From: an uncultured Colwellia sp.
GTDB lineage: Bacteria > Pseudomonadota > Gammaproteobacteria > Enterobacterales > Alteromonadaceae
Length of the DNA: 64,000 nucleotides
Direction of reading: 5' to 3'
Assembly: GCA_913058145.1 (NCBI GenBank)
Contig: CAJXQM010000006.1
Location: 54,174 to 118,173 of the forward strand
The notes beneath the pieces were generated by a model. The model did no database searches. It was given only the letters and a program-made list of their open reading frames with translations, and was not told the origin of the DNA. Of the stretch, positions 52,908 to 62,902 are shown piece by piece (the first letter of the stretch is position 1; each line of letters opens with the position of its first letter). The translations under genes were made by a program, and so were the position numbers.

Positions 52908-53237
52908 ATGAATAAAAGTAATGATCCGCTACACGGCGTGAAACTTGAACAGATTCTAACTGAACTGGAGAAAAAAATTGGTTGGGAGAAGATGGGTGAG
53001 TTACTTAATATCCGTTGTTTCACCAATAAGCCGCGTCTTAAATCAAGTTTGAAATTTCTGCGTACAACCCCTTGGGCACGCAGTAGAGTTGAAATTTTAT
53101 ACCTAAAAACATTTTGTAGTAAGCATAAAGAAACGGGGAAATTAATCAGGGGGATACTCGCCCAGAATACAACAGTAACAGAAACGACTTCCACCAAGCC
53201 CGCTCACTTTGTTTGGCCAACATCGAAAAAAAAATAG
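52908..53237 (+). CDS. VF530/DUF2132 family DNA-binding protein
   Basis: NDPLHGVKLEQILTELEKKIGWEKMGELLNIRCFTNKPRLKSSLKFLRTTPWARSRVEILYL; paralog of 8405-8809. Confidence 0.85.
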   Translation: MNKSNDPLHGVKLEQILTELEKKIGWEKMGELLNIRCFTNKPRLKSSLKFLRTTPWARSRVEILYLKTFCSKHKETGKLIRGILAQNTTVTETTSTKPAHFVWPTSKKK

Positions 53238-53542
53238 ACCTATGCCACACTGAAGACATTAGCATTTGAAAATTTGTACTAAAAGTTTTTGTATGTTTTG
53301 ATCTACAGCGGACATGGCTTAACAATCATACTCCTATAGCAGTTTTCCTATAGCTGACACTCCCCATAGATAAAGACTTTAAGCTTTTGATGATGATTTC
53401 TTTGCCAATAAGTCGTCAGCCTCTATGTGAACTAAGCCACCACAGCGGTCATAGAGACTTCTAGTTACAAAACCCTGCTTGTAACTCATGTTATATTTTG
53501 TTCTAGTTAATTGTTAACTACACAAAATATAGAGAACTATGT

Positions 53543-53716
53543 ATGAAAGAGGGTATTGATGAGCTAAAAAGTGAATTTCAAGCCAAACTTCTATTTTGGA
53601 ATAATATAAAAAGTAAAAAAAATAAAACCTTATTAATATTACTATGTTTCGGTTTGATTGGATTAAAAGTTTTTACCACTATTTTAACTTTCGACTGGCT
53701 TGCAGGGTTAATATGA
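53543..53716 (+). CDS. Small single-TM protein (57 aa), overlapping the downstream GNAT gene
   Basis: Hand-translated MKEGIDELKSEFQAKLLFWNNIKSKKNKTLLILLCFGLIGLKVFTTILTFDWLAGLI*; stop overlaps the GNAT start as ATGA at 53713-53716. Below the ORF-track length cutoff. Confidence 0.55.
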   Translation: MKEGIDELKSEFQAKLLFWNNIKSKKNKTLLILLCFGLIGLKVFTTILTFDWLAGLI

Positions 53717-54258
53717 CCATCAATTTCCGCCCCCTTAACAAACATGACATTAACTATTCAAAAGTTATTGACCTTTTTTTCGAAGCTTTTCCAAAAACTC
53801 AACGCCTACCACAATGGATTGTTAAATATAGAATGAGAAATGGAAAGGATGGTTTTGACGTTATTTATGAACATAATAATTGGATCGGGTTTATCTACGC
53901 TAAAGAGTATAAAAACATTGTATTTGTAAAGTTTTTTGCAATACTAGAGTCGCTCCGTTCAAGTGGTTACGGAAGCAAAGTAATGGATTCAATGGGGAAT
54001 AAGTATTCAGACAAAAGGATCGTACTAAATATTGAAGAGCTTGATGAGAAAGAAGAAAACAACCAACAGAGAGTTAAGCGTAAAGCTTTTTATGAAAGTA
54101 ATGGGTTCAATTCTACAGGATTTATTATAAAGGAGCCTTGTGAGCGGCAAGAAATGCTTATACGTGGTGGGACTGTATCTAAAAAAGAGATAGAAGCAAT
54201 GTACAGGCATTTTTTAGGGAATTTCTTGTTTTCTTTACTTAAACCCGAAGTGCTATAA
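53713..54258 (+). CDS. GNAT-family N-acetyltransferase
   Basis: MTINFRPLNKHDINYSKVIDLFFEAFP...FVKFFAILESLRSSGYGSKVMDSM (GNAT motif A)...RKAFYESNGF. Start trimmed to ATG 53713; the 23-aa extension reads over the upstream small ORF in another frame. Confidence 0.8.
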   Translation: MTINFRPLNKHDINYSKVIDLFFEAFPKTQRLPQWIVKYRMRNGKDGFDVIYEHNNWIGFIYAKEYKNIVFVKFFAILESLRSSGYGSKVMDSMGNKYSDKRIVLNIEELDEKEENNQQRVKRKAFYESNGFNSTGFIIKEPCERQEMLIRGGTVSKKEIEAMYRHFLGNFLFSLLKPEVL

Positions 54259-54413
54259 ATTTAATTAAGCTTTCTTTCATTAGGGCGCAAAAACCCCATA
54301 GTTAACGATTTAAGAATCGAATATCAACGGCAGGTTTGAGCTTAAAGTTGCCTGTCGTGTTTAGTCTAATCCAGATAGTTGGAACCGTAATATAATATCT
54401 GAGCTACTACCTA

Positions 54414-55268
54414 TTACTTTATACGAACACCGTCTTTTTCAATGGTTACTTTGCCATTTTTCATTAAGTTACCGACCGTGGCTTTATAGGTCTTTTTACT
54501 TACGCCCAGTATTCGTTGGATTAACTCTGGTGAGCTTTTATCATGTAGTGGGCTGAAGCCTTCATTGTCTCGTAAGTGTTGTAGGAATTTTTCAGCAAAA
54601 TCATTCACTTTGTTTTTACTACCACGAGATAAAATCAGATCTAGGCGACCGTCTTCACGAACTTGTTTGATATAACCATCAATGTGCTTACCTATACGCA
54701 ACGGTTGAAAAATCTCATTGTCGTATAATAATCCCCAGTGTAAATCGTTCACTATAGCTTTAAAACCTAAATCAGTTTTACCACCAATAATCAATTTTAC
54801 TTTATCGCCTTGCTGATATTCAGCAGGCCAAATGTCGATAAATTTATCTAACTTACTTGAAGCAGCAACACGATCGGTGACTTGATCAAGGTAAATGCGA
54901 ACCAGGTAATATTTACCAACTTCCATTTCTGAATGTTGCTGGTTATAGGGTACCAGTAAATCTTTCGGTAAACCCCAATCTAAAAAAGCCCCCATTTTAT
55001 TTACTTGAGCGACTTTTAATGAAACAAATTCACCCACTTGGCCATAGGCCTTTTCTGTCGTTGCAACTAACCGTTCAGCGCCGTCTAAATAAACAAAAAC
55101 ACGGATATTTTCCCCTATTTTACAATCAACAGGCTTAAAACGTCTGGGTAGTAGTATTTCTCCTAACGTCCCGCCGTCAAGATAGGTACCACTATCGTTT
55201 AGTGCAATAATGCGTAAAGTATTGTATTTGCCGATTTCTGCGTTTAAATCTGGAGTTGATTGTGTCAT
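54414..55268 (-). CDS. S1-domain RNA-binding protein, CvfB/YitL family
   Basis: DSGTYLDGGTLGEILLPRRFKP, MGAFLDWGLPKDLLVPYNQQ, C-terminal winged helix (SPELIQRILGVSKKTYKATVGNLMKNGKVTIEKDGVRI). Confidence 0.88.
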   Translation of the reverse strand: MTQSTPDLNAEIGKYNTLRIIALNDSGTYLDGGTLGEILLPRRFKPVDCKIGENIRVFVYLDGAERLVATTEKAYGQVGEFVSLKVAQVNKMGAFLDWGLPKDLLVPYNQQHSEMEVGKYYLVRIYLDQVTDRVAASSKLDKFIDIWPAEYQQGDKVKLIIGGKTDLGFKAIVNDLHWGLLYDNEIFQPLRIGKHIDGYIKQVREDGRLDLILSRGSKNKVNDFAEKFLQHLRDNEGFSPLHDKSSPELIQRILGVSKKTYKATVGNLMKNGKVTIEKDGVRIK

Positions 55269-55396
55269 TAAGTTGCCGAGTATAAAAAATGGTTAGTAGC
55301 TGCTAGGTATATAATAACCGATATCGCTTGGTGTTCATACAAATTGAAATAATTCTCGCTAAGTAGCGAGTTCATGAATTCAATCAACAGGGATTA

Positions 55397-55879
55397 CTAC
55401 TTTTTTTCAATGCCTAGATGAAATTCCTTCGCAGCAATTTTTGTGGCGATATATTCGTTATGTCGAAGGTGCAATAAGTCAGCAATTTTTCTAATGATAT
55501 GTTCTTCAATACTGGCAAGTTCACCATCGGCATAGGCAACTTTCCACAATAAAGTGACTATTTTTATCCGTTCATCGAGTGAATAATATTGATTTATTTT
55601 TGAGGTGAATTGATAAAAATCACTGGCATTTTCGCTGAGCTCGAATGCTTTCTCTAGGATGTCACTAACTTCTTGAAGATTTAAGTTAAATTGCTTTGTT
55701 AAAATAATACTCAGGGCATCTTGCTCTTCTTCTGTAAAAGCACTATCTGCTCGCATCACTTCACATAATAAAACAGCACAGCAAATTTCTAGTGAAAGTT
55801 CAGTGTTTTTCTGCTGCTCAGGTGTATTTTGAAAATCTTCAACTAACTCAGTAAAGAATGCGCTAATTTTACCTAGCAT
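55397..55879 (-). CDS. TerB-family protein
   Basis: CCAVLLCEVMRADSAFTEEEQDALSIIL...LWKVAYADGELASIEEHIIRKIADLLHL. Confidence 0.82.
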   Translation of the reverse strand: MLGKISAFFTELVEDFQNTPEQQKNTELSLEICCAVLLCEVMRADSAFTEEEQDALSIILTKQFNLNLQEVSDILEKAFELSENASDFYQFTSKINQYYSLDERIKIVTLLWKVAYADGELASIEEHIIRKIADLLHLRHNEYIATKIAAKEFHLGIEKK

Positions 55880-56174
55880 ATGTGCTCCTTTTAATGGGGT
55901 ATAGCTATTTTTCCCACTTATATTTTTAAAAAGTATAGAAAGTGGTGAAAAAAACCAACTTTTTTATTACTCATTTAGTTTAATTTATTTCTTTTGTAAA
56001 AACAGTAAAAAATAAATACTTATTAAGTTAATGAAATGTAAGAATTAATACTTTATCCTCACTATAATGTTAGCTATTTTGACAAATAGGCGTGCATTTT
56101 GTAATGGACGGTTACAACTTTGCGAAAATTTATAACAATAATTTAGTTATTATTTAACACATATAATGCCGTAA

Positions 56175-57479
56175 ATGGTTTCAGTGGCAAAAATACGTTG
56201 TTTCAACGTTAAAAAAAATTTAAAAGGGAATGAAGTAGTGGCACACAAAAAACAAATAATAATACCTATTGCCATTTTAGTGGCGGGAGTAATTGCTTTT
56301 ATTGGATTTTCTAGCTTGAAGACTCCACCTGAAGAAAAAGCTAAAGAAGACAATACACCTATAATAGCGGTAGAAAATATTGTCGTAGCACCGATGATTT
56401 TGCATGTCAGCTCTTACGGCATTGTTAAACCGAAATACGAAACATCATTAGTTGCACAAGTTAATGGTGAAATTGTCGAATTAAATGATATTTTTGTTCG
56501 CGGTGGTTTTGTTAAAAAAGGACAGTTATTAGCACGTATTGATCCTAACGATTACCATGCAGCCTTAATTGATGCGCAGGCAAATATGGCTTCAGCACGT
56601 GCGGCGTTAGAAAAAGAAGTTGCCCAAGGTAAAGTTGCTGAACGTGAATGGAAACTGATCACTGACACTTCCCCTACTGAATTAAGTTTACGTAAACCTC
56701 AGTTAGCTCAAGAGCTTGCGCGAGTTAAATCAGCACAGGCTGCTGTTTTACGTGCAAAGCGTAATTTACAACGAACAGAGATCAAGGCGCCGTATGATGC
56801 CATGATCGATAATCGAATGATTGGCTTAGGCTCCTTTGTTAGTGTCGGTACTCAAATAGGTAAATTGCTTGGCACTGCTATTGCCGAAGTTCGTCTACCT
56901 GTGGCTGATAATGAATTACAGTTTTTAATTGACCAGGGGCACGATGCGAAAGTGAAATTGGTGGGTACTTATGCAGGGAAAAGCGTTGAATGGTTGGCTC
57001 ATATTGCTCGTAATGAAGGTGTTATTGATAATAAAAGTCGTATGACTTACTTAGTTGCTGAAATTCTAAATCCTTATTTATTACCCGATACGTTAGCGGA
57101 GAAAAACGGTGCGATCAATACTGATATTAATCATATTGTACCATTACGTTTTGGTGCTTATGTTCAAGCTAAAATATTGGGTGTTGAAATTGCTAATGCC
57201 AGCATATTACCGCGTTACTTAGTGGTAGGTAATAAGGTAGGTCTGTTAAGTAATGAGTCAACACTACATTATGCAACGATTAATGTAATTCGCCAACAAG
57301 GGGCCAATGTTGTGGTCTCTAGTGGATTACTGAATGGTGATAAATTGATTGTCTCGGCGTTAGATTATCCTGTTGATGGGATGAAGCTTGCGTTAATTTC
57401 TGATAAAAAAGAACAGCAAGAATCGCTTGATGAAGATACTAAAGTGCAAGTTGTTAGTACAGATAATGAAGGGGAATAG
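56175..57479 (+). CDS. RND efflux periplasmic adaptor subunit (HlyD/MFP)
   Basis: GEIVELNDIFVRGGFVKKGQLLARIDPNDYHAALIDAQANMASARAALEKE; RTEIKAPYDAMIDNRMIGLGSFVSVGTQIGKL. A start at about 56238 (GTG) is possible. Confidence 0.9.
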   Translation: MVSVAKIRCFNVKKNLKGNEVVAHKKQIIIPIAILVAGVIAFIGFSSLKTPPEEKAKEDNTPIIAVENIVVAPMILHVSSYGIVKPKYETSLVAQVNGEIVELNDIFVRGGFVKKGQLLARIDPNDYHAALIDAQANMASARAALEKEVAQGKVAEREWKLITDTSPTELSLRKPQLAQELARVKSAQAAVLRAKRNLQRTEIKAPYDAMIDNRMIGLGSFVSVGTQIGKLLGTAIAEVRLPVADNELQFLIDQGHDAKVKLVGTYAGKSVEWLAHIARNEGVIDNKSRMTYLVAEILNPYLLPDTLAEKNGAINTDINHIVPLRFGAYVQAKILGVEIANASILPRYLVVGNKVGLLSNESTLHYATINVIRQQGANVVVSSGLLNGDKLIVSALDYPVDGMKLALISDKKEQQESLDEDTKVQVVSTDNEGE

Positions 57480-57481
57480 TA

Positions 57482-60400
57482 ATGACTACGCATTCTCATG
57501 ATGATGTAACTAAAACAACACTCAGTAATACGGATGACGACAGTAATAATAATCGCAAAATAGACACCAGTATAGACACCGATACCGGTATTATTGCTTG
57601 GTTTGCTCGTAATAGTATTGCGGCAAATTTATTAATGTTTTTTATTTTGATCGGTGGCAGTTTAACGGCGTTAACCATCAATAAACAAATGTTTCCACAG
57701 CTTGAACTAAATTGGATATCTTATGCTGCGCCATACCCAGGTGCAGCCCCTCAAGAAGTTGAAGAAGGTATTACGATTAAAATTGAAGAAGCATTGAAAT
57801 CAGTGCAAGGGATTAAAAGAGTCATAACCTATTCTAATCGAAATTACTCTAACGGTTGGCTTGAGGTTGAACTTGATTACGACCCTCAAATTGTACTTGA
57901 AGAAGTTAAGTCAGCCATTGATGCTATACCGAGCTTTCCCGACGGTATGGAGCGCATTAAAGTTGAACGGGAGAAATTTCGTCAAGAAGTGATGTACATT
58001 AGTTTGTATGGCGACTTAACTAACGGCGAGCTAAAAGAATTAGGTCGTAAAATTCACAATGAAATTCAGCAGCTTCCTGGTATTAGTATCTCTGAGCTAC
58101 ACAGTGGTCTATCGTATGAAATTTCTATTGAAGTAAGCAAAGACAAACTGCGTGAATATAACTTAAGTTTTAGCGATGTGGCTAATGCGGTACGTAATTA
58201 TTCTCGTAACATGTCTGCGGGACAAATTCGTGCAACCAATGGTTATATTAATTTAAGGGTTGAGAATCAGGCTTATCGCGGTCATGAATTTGAACAAGTA
58301 CCCGTAATAGCACTTGAAGATGGTACAAAAGTTTTGCTTGGTGAAGTGGCCACGATTAATGATGGCTTTGAAGAAGGTTTGCAATATTCTAAATTCAATG
58401 GTGAAAACTCAGTAACCTTATTTATTGGCGCATCAGAAATTCAAAGCATTACTGATATTGCCGATATTATGAATGCTTACGTTGAGCAGAAATCTGCTGT
58501 TTTACCTGAAGGTGTCAAATTAGAGACTTGGGTTGATATGACCTACTACTTAAACGGTCGCTTAAACATGATGTTAGACAACATGAAAAGTGGCGCCGTA
58601 TTAGTCTTTTTAATGTTGGCCTTATTTCTCCGCGTGCGATTAGCTTTTTGGGTGATGATGGGCTTGCCTGTTTGTTTCCTAGGTACCTTGTTATTAATGC
58701 CAGTGGAATTGGTTAATATTACGATTAATGTTATTAGCTTATTCGCCTTTATTTTAGTGTTAGGTATTGTTGTTGATGATGCCATTGTTATGGGTGAGAG
58801 CGCGCATGATGAAATTGAAGAACATGGTCATTCAACTGAAAATGTCATACGGGGGGTTAAGCGTGTTGCTATGCCGGCAACCTTTGGTGTGTTAACGACC
58901 ATTGCCGTATTTGTGCCATTTTTATTTGGTGAAGGTCCTTCTTCAGCCTTTGGTAAAGCGATTGGTGGTGTGGTTATTTTTTGTTTGATTTTCTCTTTGA
59001 TAGAGTCAAAGCTTATTTTACCTGCGCATTTGGTAAAAATGAAAATCAAAAAATTTAACCCTAAAAATCCGCTCGACAGAGTACGTCGTTTTATTGATAT
59101 AAAATTAAAGAACTTCATCCATAATATTTACAAACCATCACTGGCTTTATTTCTTGAATATCGTTACGCAGTATTGATGTTTTTTATTAGCTTAATGCTG
59201 TTAAGCGCCGGTTTATTTAGTGGTGGTTTTGTGCGTTACGTAGGTCAACCTAAAATTCCTCATGATTTTCCTCGTATCAGTGTTGAAATGAATATCGATG
59301 CGTCTGAAAAGTCAACGTTAGAGGCTTTACTGAATATACAAAGCATTATTATGAAAGTAGATAAAGAGGTCGAAAATCAGTATGGGGCCTCAATGATATC
59401 TGATATGCAAGTGGATTTACGTAGTAGAACCAATGGTCAGGTGATGGTGAAATTGATTGTGCCAGAAGAAAGACCTATTAATACTTTTGAACTTGCGGAT
59501 AGGTGGCGCCAAGCCATTCCAAATTACCCTGGGGTAAAAACACTTAATATTAGTGATAACTTGTTTGGTGGTGGTCGAGAAGATGGTGATGTCGCCTTTA
59601 GGTTAGAGAGTAAAGACGATGCGCAATTACTTGCGGCAGCGCAAGAGTTAAAACATAAACTAAATACGCTTAAAGGAGTGGGTGATGTAACAGATTCACG
59701 CCAAACTAGCGCAAAAGAAGTACAGTTTACCTTAAAGCCATTGGCCTACAGTATGGGAATATCATTGGCTGATATTGCTTCACAAGTAAATTATAGCTTT
59801 TATGGTTTAGAAGCACAGCGCATATTACGTGATAGTGAAGAGATTAAAGTTATGGTGCGTTATCCTTTAGCACAACGAAGTAGCGTTGGTCATGTGGATG
59901 ATGTGTTGATTCAAGCACCTAATGGCGCAGAGTTACCCTTATCGGAGTTAGCTGAGATAATGTTAACCGATGGTGTTACCCGTATTCGTCGTGAAAATGG
60001 TAATCGAACGATTAATATTTGGGGTAGTGTTGATGCTGAGCAGGTTGAACCCTTTGAGGTTGCTAAAGATATTCGTGATAATTTTATTCCTAAATTATTA
60101 AAGAAGTATCCAAAAGTTAACAGTGAGTTATCAGGTAAAATTCAAGAGGAAATGGATGGGGTATCAGATCAAATTCGTGACGGACTTATTTCATTTATGG
60201 TGATTTTTTCATTGCTAGCGATACCGTTAAAATCATACTCGCAAGCAGTGATGATTATGACGGTTATTCCTTTTGGGATTATTGGTGCGGTGTTTGGTCA
60301 CTTTCTTCTAGGCATGGATCTTAGTGTCTTGTCTGTTTTTGGAATTTTAGCCGCAGCAGGGGTTGCCGTTAATGACTCGTTAGTGATGGTTGATTATGTT

Positions 60401-60730
60401 AACAATGCGAGAAAACGTGGTGAAGCATTAAAAGATGCTGTGATGCATGCGGGTACTAAACGCTTTAGAGCCATAATGCTGACATCGCTCACGACTTTTA
60501 TTGGCTTAGTTCCTATTATCTATTTTGAAACCAGTGCTCAAGCACAAATAGTTATTCCAATGGCGGTGTCATTATCCTTTGGAGTATTATTTGCGACAGT
60601 AGTTACGTTAGTATTTATTCCCAGCCTTTATATGATTATTGAAGATATACGTGGGGTATTTATGCGCAGAAAGCACGAGCCAGAGAATATTGATGCAACC
60701 ATAACGCCACAAGAGTTGCCATCAAACTAA
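57482..60730 (+). CDS. Efflux RND transporter permease subunit (AcrB/CzcA superfamily)
   Basis: About 1082 aa; YPGAAPQEVEEGITIKIEEALKSVQGIKRV; LVLGIVVDDAIVMGE; AAAGVAVNDSLVMVDYVN. Confidence 0.95.
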   Translation: MTTHSHDDVTKTTLSNTDDDSNNNRKIDTSIDTDTGIIAWFARNSIAANLLMFFILIGGSLTALTINKQMFPQLELNWISYAAPYPGAAPQEVEEGITIKIEEALKSVQGIKRVITYSNRNYSNGWLEVELDYDPQIVLEEVKSAIDAIPSFPDGMERIKVEREKFRQEVMYISLYGDLTNGELKELGRKIHNEIQQLPGISISELHSGLSYEISIEVSKDKLREYNLSFSDVANAVRNYSRNMSAGQIRATNGYINLRVENQAYRGHEFEQVPVIALEDGTKVLLGEVATINDGFEEGLQYSKFNGENSVTLFIGASEIQSITDIADIMNAYVEQKSAVLPEGVKLETWVDMTYYLNGRLNMMLDNMKSGAVLVFLMLALFLRVRLAFWVMMGLPVCFLGTLLLMPVELVNITINVISLFAFILVLGIVVDDAIVMGESAHDEIEEHGHSTENVIRGVKRVAMPATFGVLTTIAVFVPFLFGEGPSSAFGKAIGGVVIFCLIFSLIESKLILPAHLVKMKIKKFNPKNPLDRVRRFIDIKLKNFIHNIYKPSLALFLEYRYAVLMFFISLMLLSAGLFSGGFVRYVGQPKIPHDFPRISVEMNIDASEKSTLEALLNIQSIIMKVDKEVENQYGASMISDMQVDLRSRTNGQVMVKLIVPEERPINTFELADRWRQAIPNYPGVKTLNISDNLFGGGREDGDVAFRLESKDDAQLLAAAQELKHKLNTLKGVGDVTDSRQTSAKEVQFTLKPLAYSMGISLADIASQVNYSFYGLEAQRILRDSEEIKVMVRYPLAQRSSVGHVDDVLIQAPNGAELPLSELAEIMLTDGVTRIRRENGNRTINIWGSVDAEQVEPFEVAKDIRDNFIPKLLKKYPKVNSELSGKIQEEMDGVSDQIRDGLISFMVIFSLLAIPLKSYSQAVMIMTVIPFGIIGAVFGHFLLGMDLSVLSVFGILAAAGVAVNDSLVMVDYVNNARKRGEALKDAVMHAGTKRFRAIMLTSLTTFIGLVPIIYFETSAQAQIVIPMAVSLSFGVLFATVVTLVFIPSLYMIIEDIRGVFMRRKHEPENIDATITPQELPSN

Positions 60731-60787
60731 TACCCAAGGTATTACTGATAGTTTTTCAGGTGAAAAATGCGTTTTCATCAATAAAGT

Positions 60788-60821
60788 AATAGATAAGTTA
60801 CCGCAAGGTAACTTATCTATT
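60788..60821. terminator. Bidirectional terminator between RND operon and btuB
   Basis: AATAGATAAGTTACC-GCAA-GGTAACTTATCTATT: 15-bp stem with GNRA-like GCAA tetraloop, between convergent genes. Confidence 0.85.
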
Positions 60822-60876
60822 TTATGTTCTATGTCTAGCAGAAATCGCTAGTAGAAGTATTTAAGCTAAGTGACTA

Positions 60877-62697
60877 TTAGAAGTGATTATAGCTTACTTG
60901 TAAGTAGTACTCAGCCCCTGGAGTTACATAGCTAGGGGCGGTTTCATAACCTTCATCGAAGATATTATTCGCTTTAACTTGTAACGTCCATGCTTCACTT
61001 AACTGATAGCTAGCACTAATGTCAAGCGTGTTATAAGCACTTAATGAAGTGTTGGAATAGGCATCAAAACGTGTACCTTGATACTTATAAGCACCGTTAA
61101 GGCTAATTTTTTCCCATTGATAAGAAGCTTCTACATTTGCTTTGTGTCGAGCGCGGCGACTTAGCTGAGTAGCGGTTGTTTTATCTTCAGTATCGGTATA
61201 AGCATAATTTGTCGATAAAGTAAGGTCGCCTAAATTTTTAGATAAACTTAATTCTATTCCCTTAATTTGGGCGTCAGCGATATTAGCGAAGCTATAGGTG
61301 CTGTAATCATAATCGAGTAAATTATCAAAATCTAAATGAAAATATGAAAGCTCTGCTTTTACGTCAGCAATAGTCGAACGTAGAAGAAGCTCCCAGCTTT
61401 CTGATGTCTCTAGTGCTAGGTTTTCATTTCCAGAATAACCATCATAAAGCTGATAAAACGTTGGTGCTTTGAAGCCCGTTCCGTAGTTTACACTGGCAAA
61501 TAGTGAGTCGCTAAGGTTGTAACCTAAACTAACATTGTACGTTGTTTCTGAACCAACATTTTCTACATCGTTATAACGAAGAGATAATTCAGTTAATAAT
61601 GCGCCTGCATTGTAAAGGGCTCCAGCAAAAGCACTGGTAGTATCGCGAGATTTACCATCGAATGAACCTGTACCTTCATATTTATCTTGATAGAATTGAC
61701 CACCAAAATTATAACTCAACCCATTTTTAACACTAAATACGCTGGTATAATCTACTTGATTACGGTTGGTTTCATTTTCGGCCGGGTAATCACCTAAACG
61801 TTTTTGGTTCTCTTGGTATTGAGCAATAGATAAACCGTGTGACCATTGATCTTGGTTATAACGCAAACCAGTAGATAACAAATGCTTGGTATATTCTTGG
61901 CTTGGAGCCAAAACGGTATAACTGCTATTGCCATCATAATCATATTCACCGTCATCATAACGACCAATCCAATTTAGCGTTAAGGTATCATTTAATTCTT
62001 GAAGGCCTTTAATTGAGATGTTAATTTTTTCATAAGAATCTTTATCATCATCAACAGGGTATTCATTGGCTGTGACATTGTAACCATCACTTGTTGCACT
62101 ACTAACACTTAACGTAGTTGCTCCCTTACCATGACTAATGCCCGCAGTAACGCCCGCAAACACATAATTGTTTGAGCCATATTCAACTGCCGTTTGGTAT
62201 TCACCTGCTGCTAAATCGCGTGTGAAAATTTGAATTACCGCGCCAACAGCATCCGATCCGTACATTGCAGCACGTGGACCTTTAACTACTTCAATACGTT
62301 CAATTTGATAAGTTGGAATATCATTTACTGATGCGCCACCTGAGCCTGTAACAGTATCAATACGTACACCATCAACTAGGAAAAGGGTATGAGTTGAGTT
62401 AGTACCGCGCACAAAAACTGAAGTGACTTGTGCTGGTCCGCCATTAGAGGCAATGTCGATACCTGCGGTTGTTTGCAATAATTCAGCGACAGATTTAGGT
62501 TGTATTCTATCAATGTCAACTCGGGTGATCACCGACACAGTCGACATAATTTCATCGGTAGATTGGTTATATGGATTACTGGTAATTAGTATGGTTTCAT
62601 CTACCGCATTATCTTGTTTTATTTTAGAAGATTCTGCAAAAGCTGATGGCGCAATTAGAGCACTGGTAATACTAAGTGCGATTAGTGTTTTTTTCAT
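60877..62697 (-). CDS. btuB: TonB-dependent vitamin B12 receptor BtuB
   Basis: ETILITSNPYNQ TonB box region, plug VFVRGTNSTHTLFLVDGVRIDTVTGSGGASVNDIPTYQIERIEVVKGPRAAMYGSDAVGAVIQIFT; C-terminal YYLQVSYNHF; preceded by a cobalamin riboswitch. Confidence 0.93.
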   Translation of the reverse strand: MKKTLIALSITSALIAPSAFAESSKIKQDNAVDETILITSNPYNQSTDEIMSTVSVITRVDIDRIQPKSVAELLQTTAGIDIASNGGPAQVTSVFVRGTNSTHTLFLVDGVRIDTVTGSGGASVNDIPTYQIERIEVVKGPRAAMYGSDAVGAVIQIFTRDLAAGEYQTAVEYGSNNYVFAGVTAGISHGKGATTLSVSSATSDGYNVTANEYPVDDDKDSYEKINISIKGLQELNDTLTLNWIGRYDDGEYDYDGNSSYTVLAPSQEYTKHLLSTGLRYNQDQWSHGLSIAQYQENQKRLGDYPAENETNRNQVDYTSVFSVKNGLSYNFGGQFYQDKYEGTGSFDGKSRDTTSAFAGALYNAGALLTELSLRYNDVENVGSETTYNVSLGYNLSDSLFASVNYGTGFKAPTFYQLYDGYSGNENLALETSESWELLLRSTIADVKAELSYFHLDFDNLLDYDYSTYSFANIADAQIKGIELSLSKNLGDLTLSTNYAYTDTEDKTTATQLSRRARHKANVEASYQWEKISLNGAYKYQGTRFDAYSNTSLSAYNTLDISASYQLSEAWTLQVKANNIFDEGYETAPSYVTPGAEYYLQVSYNHF

Positions 62698-62712
62698 GCT
62701 TCCCTCAACTAT

Positions 62713-62730
62713 AAGTACCCGCCGTACTTA
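62713..62730 (-). promoter_or_regulatory. Expression-platform hairpin (candidate L13) before btuB
   Basis: TAAGTAC-GGCGG-GTACTTA on the minus strand; GCGGG is complementary to CCCGC in the riboswitch CCCCCGCAACGG segment. Confidence 0.6.
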
Positions 62731-62747
62731 CAATAATTAATTTGATT

Positions 62748-62875
62748 TTAGGCCGGTCTCCGGACTTAAAACAGCGATTTTGTTACACAAACATCTGTTT
62801 ATTACCGTTGCGGGGGCAGCATAGGTTTTACACCTATTTCCCGTTTAATTTAACTAAGTAACGACTTAAGCTAAA
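62748..62875 (-). ncRNA. Cobalamin riboswitch upstream of btuB
   Basis: Minus strand: AACGGGAAATAGGTGTAAAACCTATGCTGCCCCCGCAACGGTAA...AAGTCCGGAGACCGGCC, including the B12 box. Confidence 0.96.
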
Positions 62876-62902
62876 CACCTAAAATTTTACGTTAATGCTC
62901 AA

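Noticed and set aside
53461-54400. Possible integron cassette around the GNAT gene (stem AGTTACAA...TTGTAACT, GTTAAC motifs)
   Set aside because: No convincing attC architecture (paired R'/L' boxes with RYYYAAC/GTTRRRY) could be aligned on both sides.
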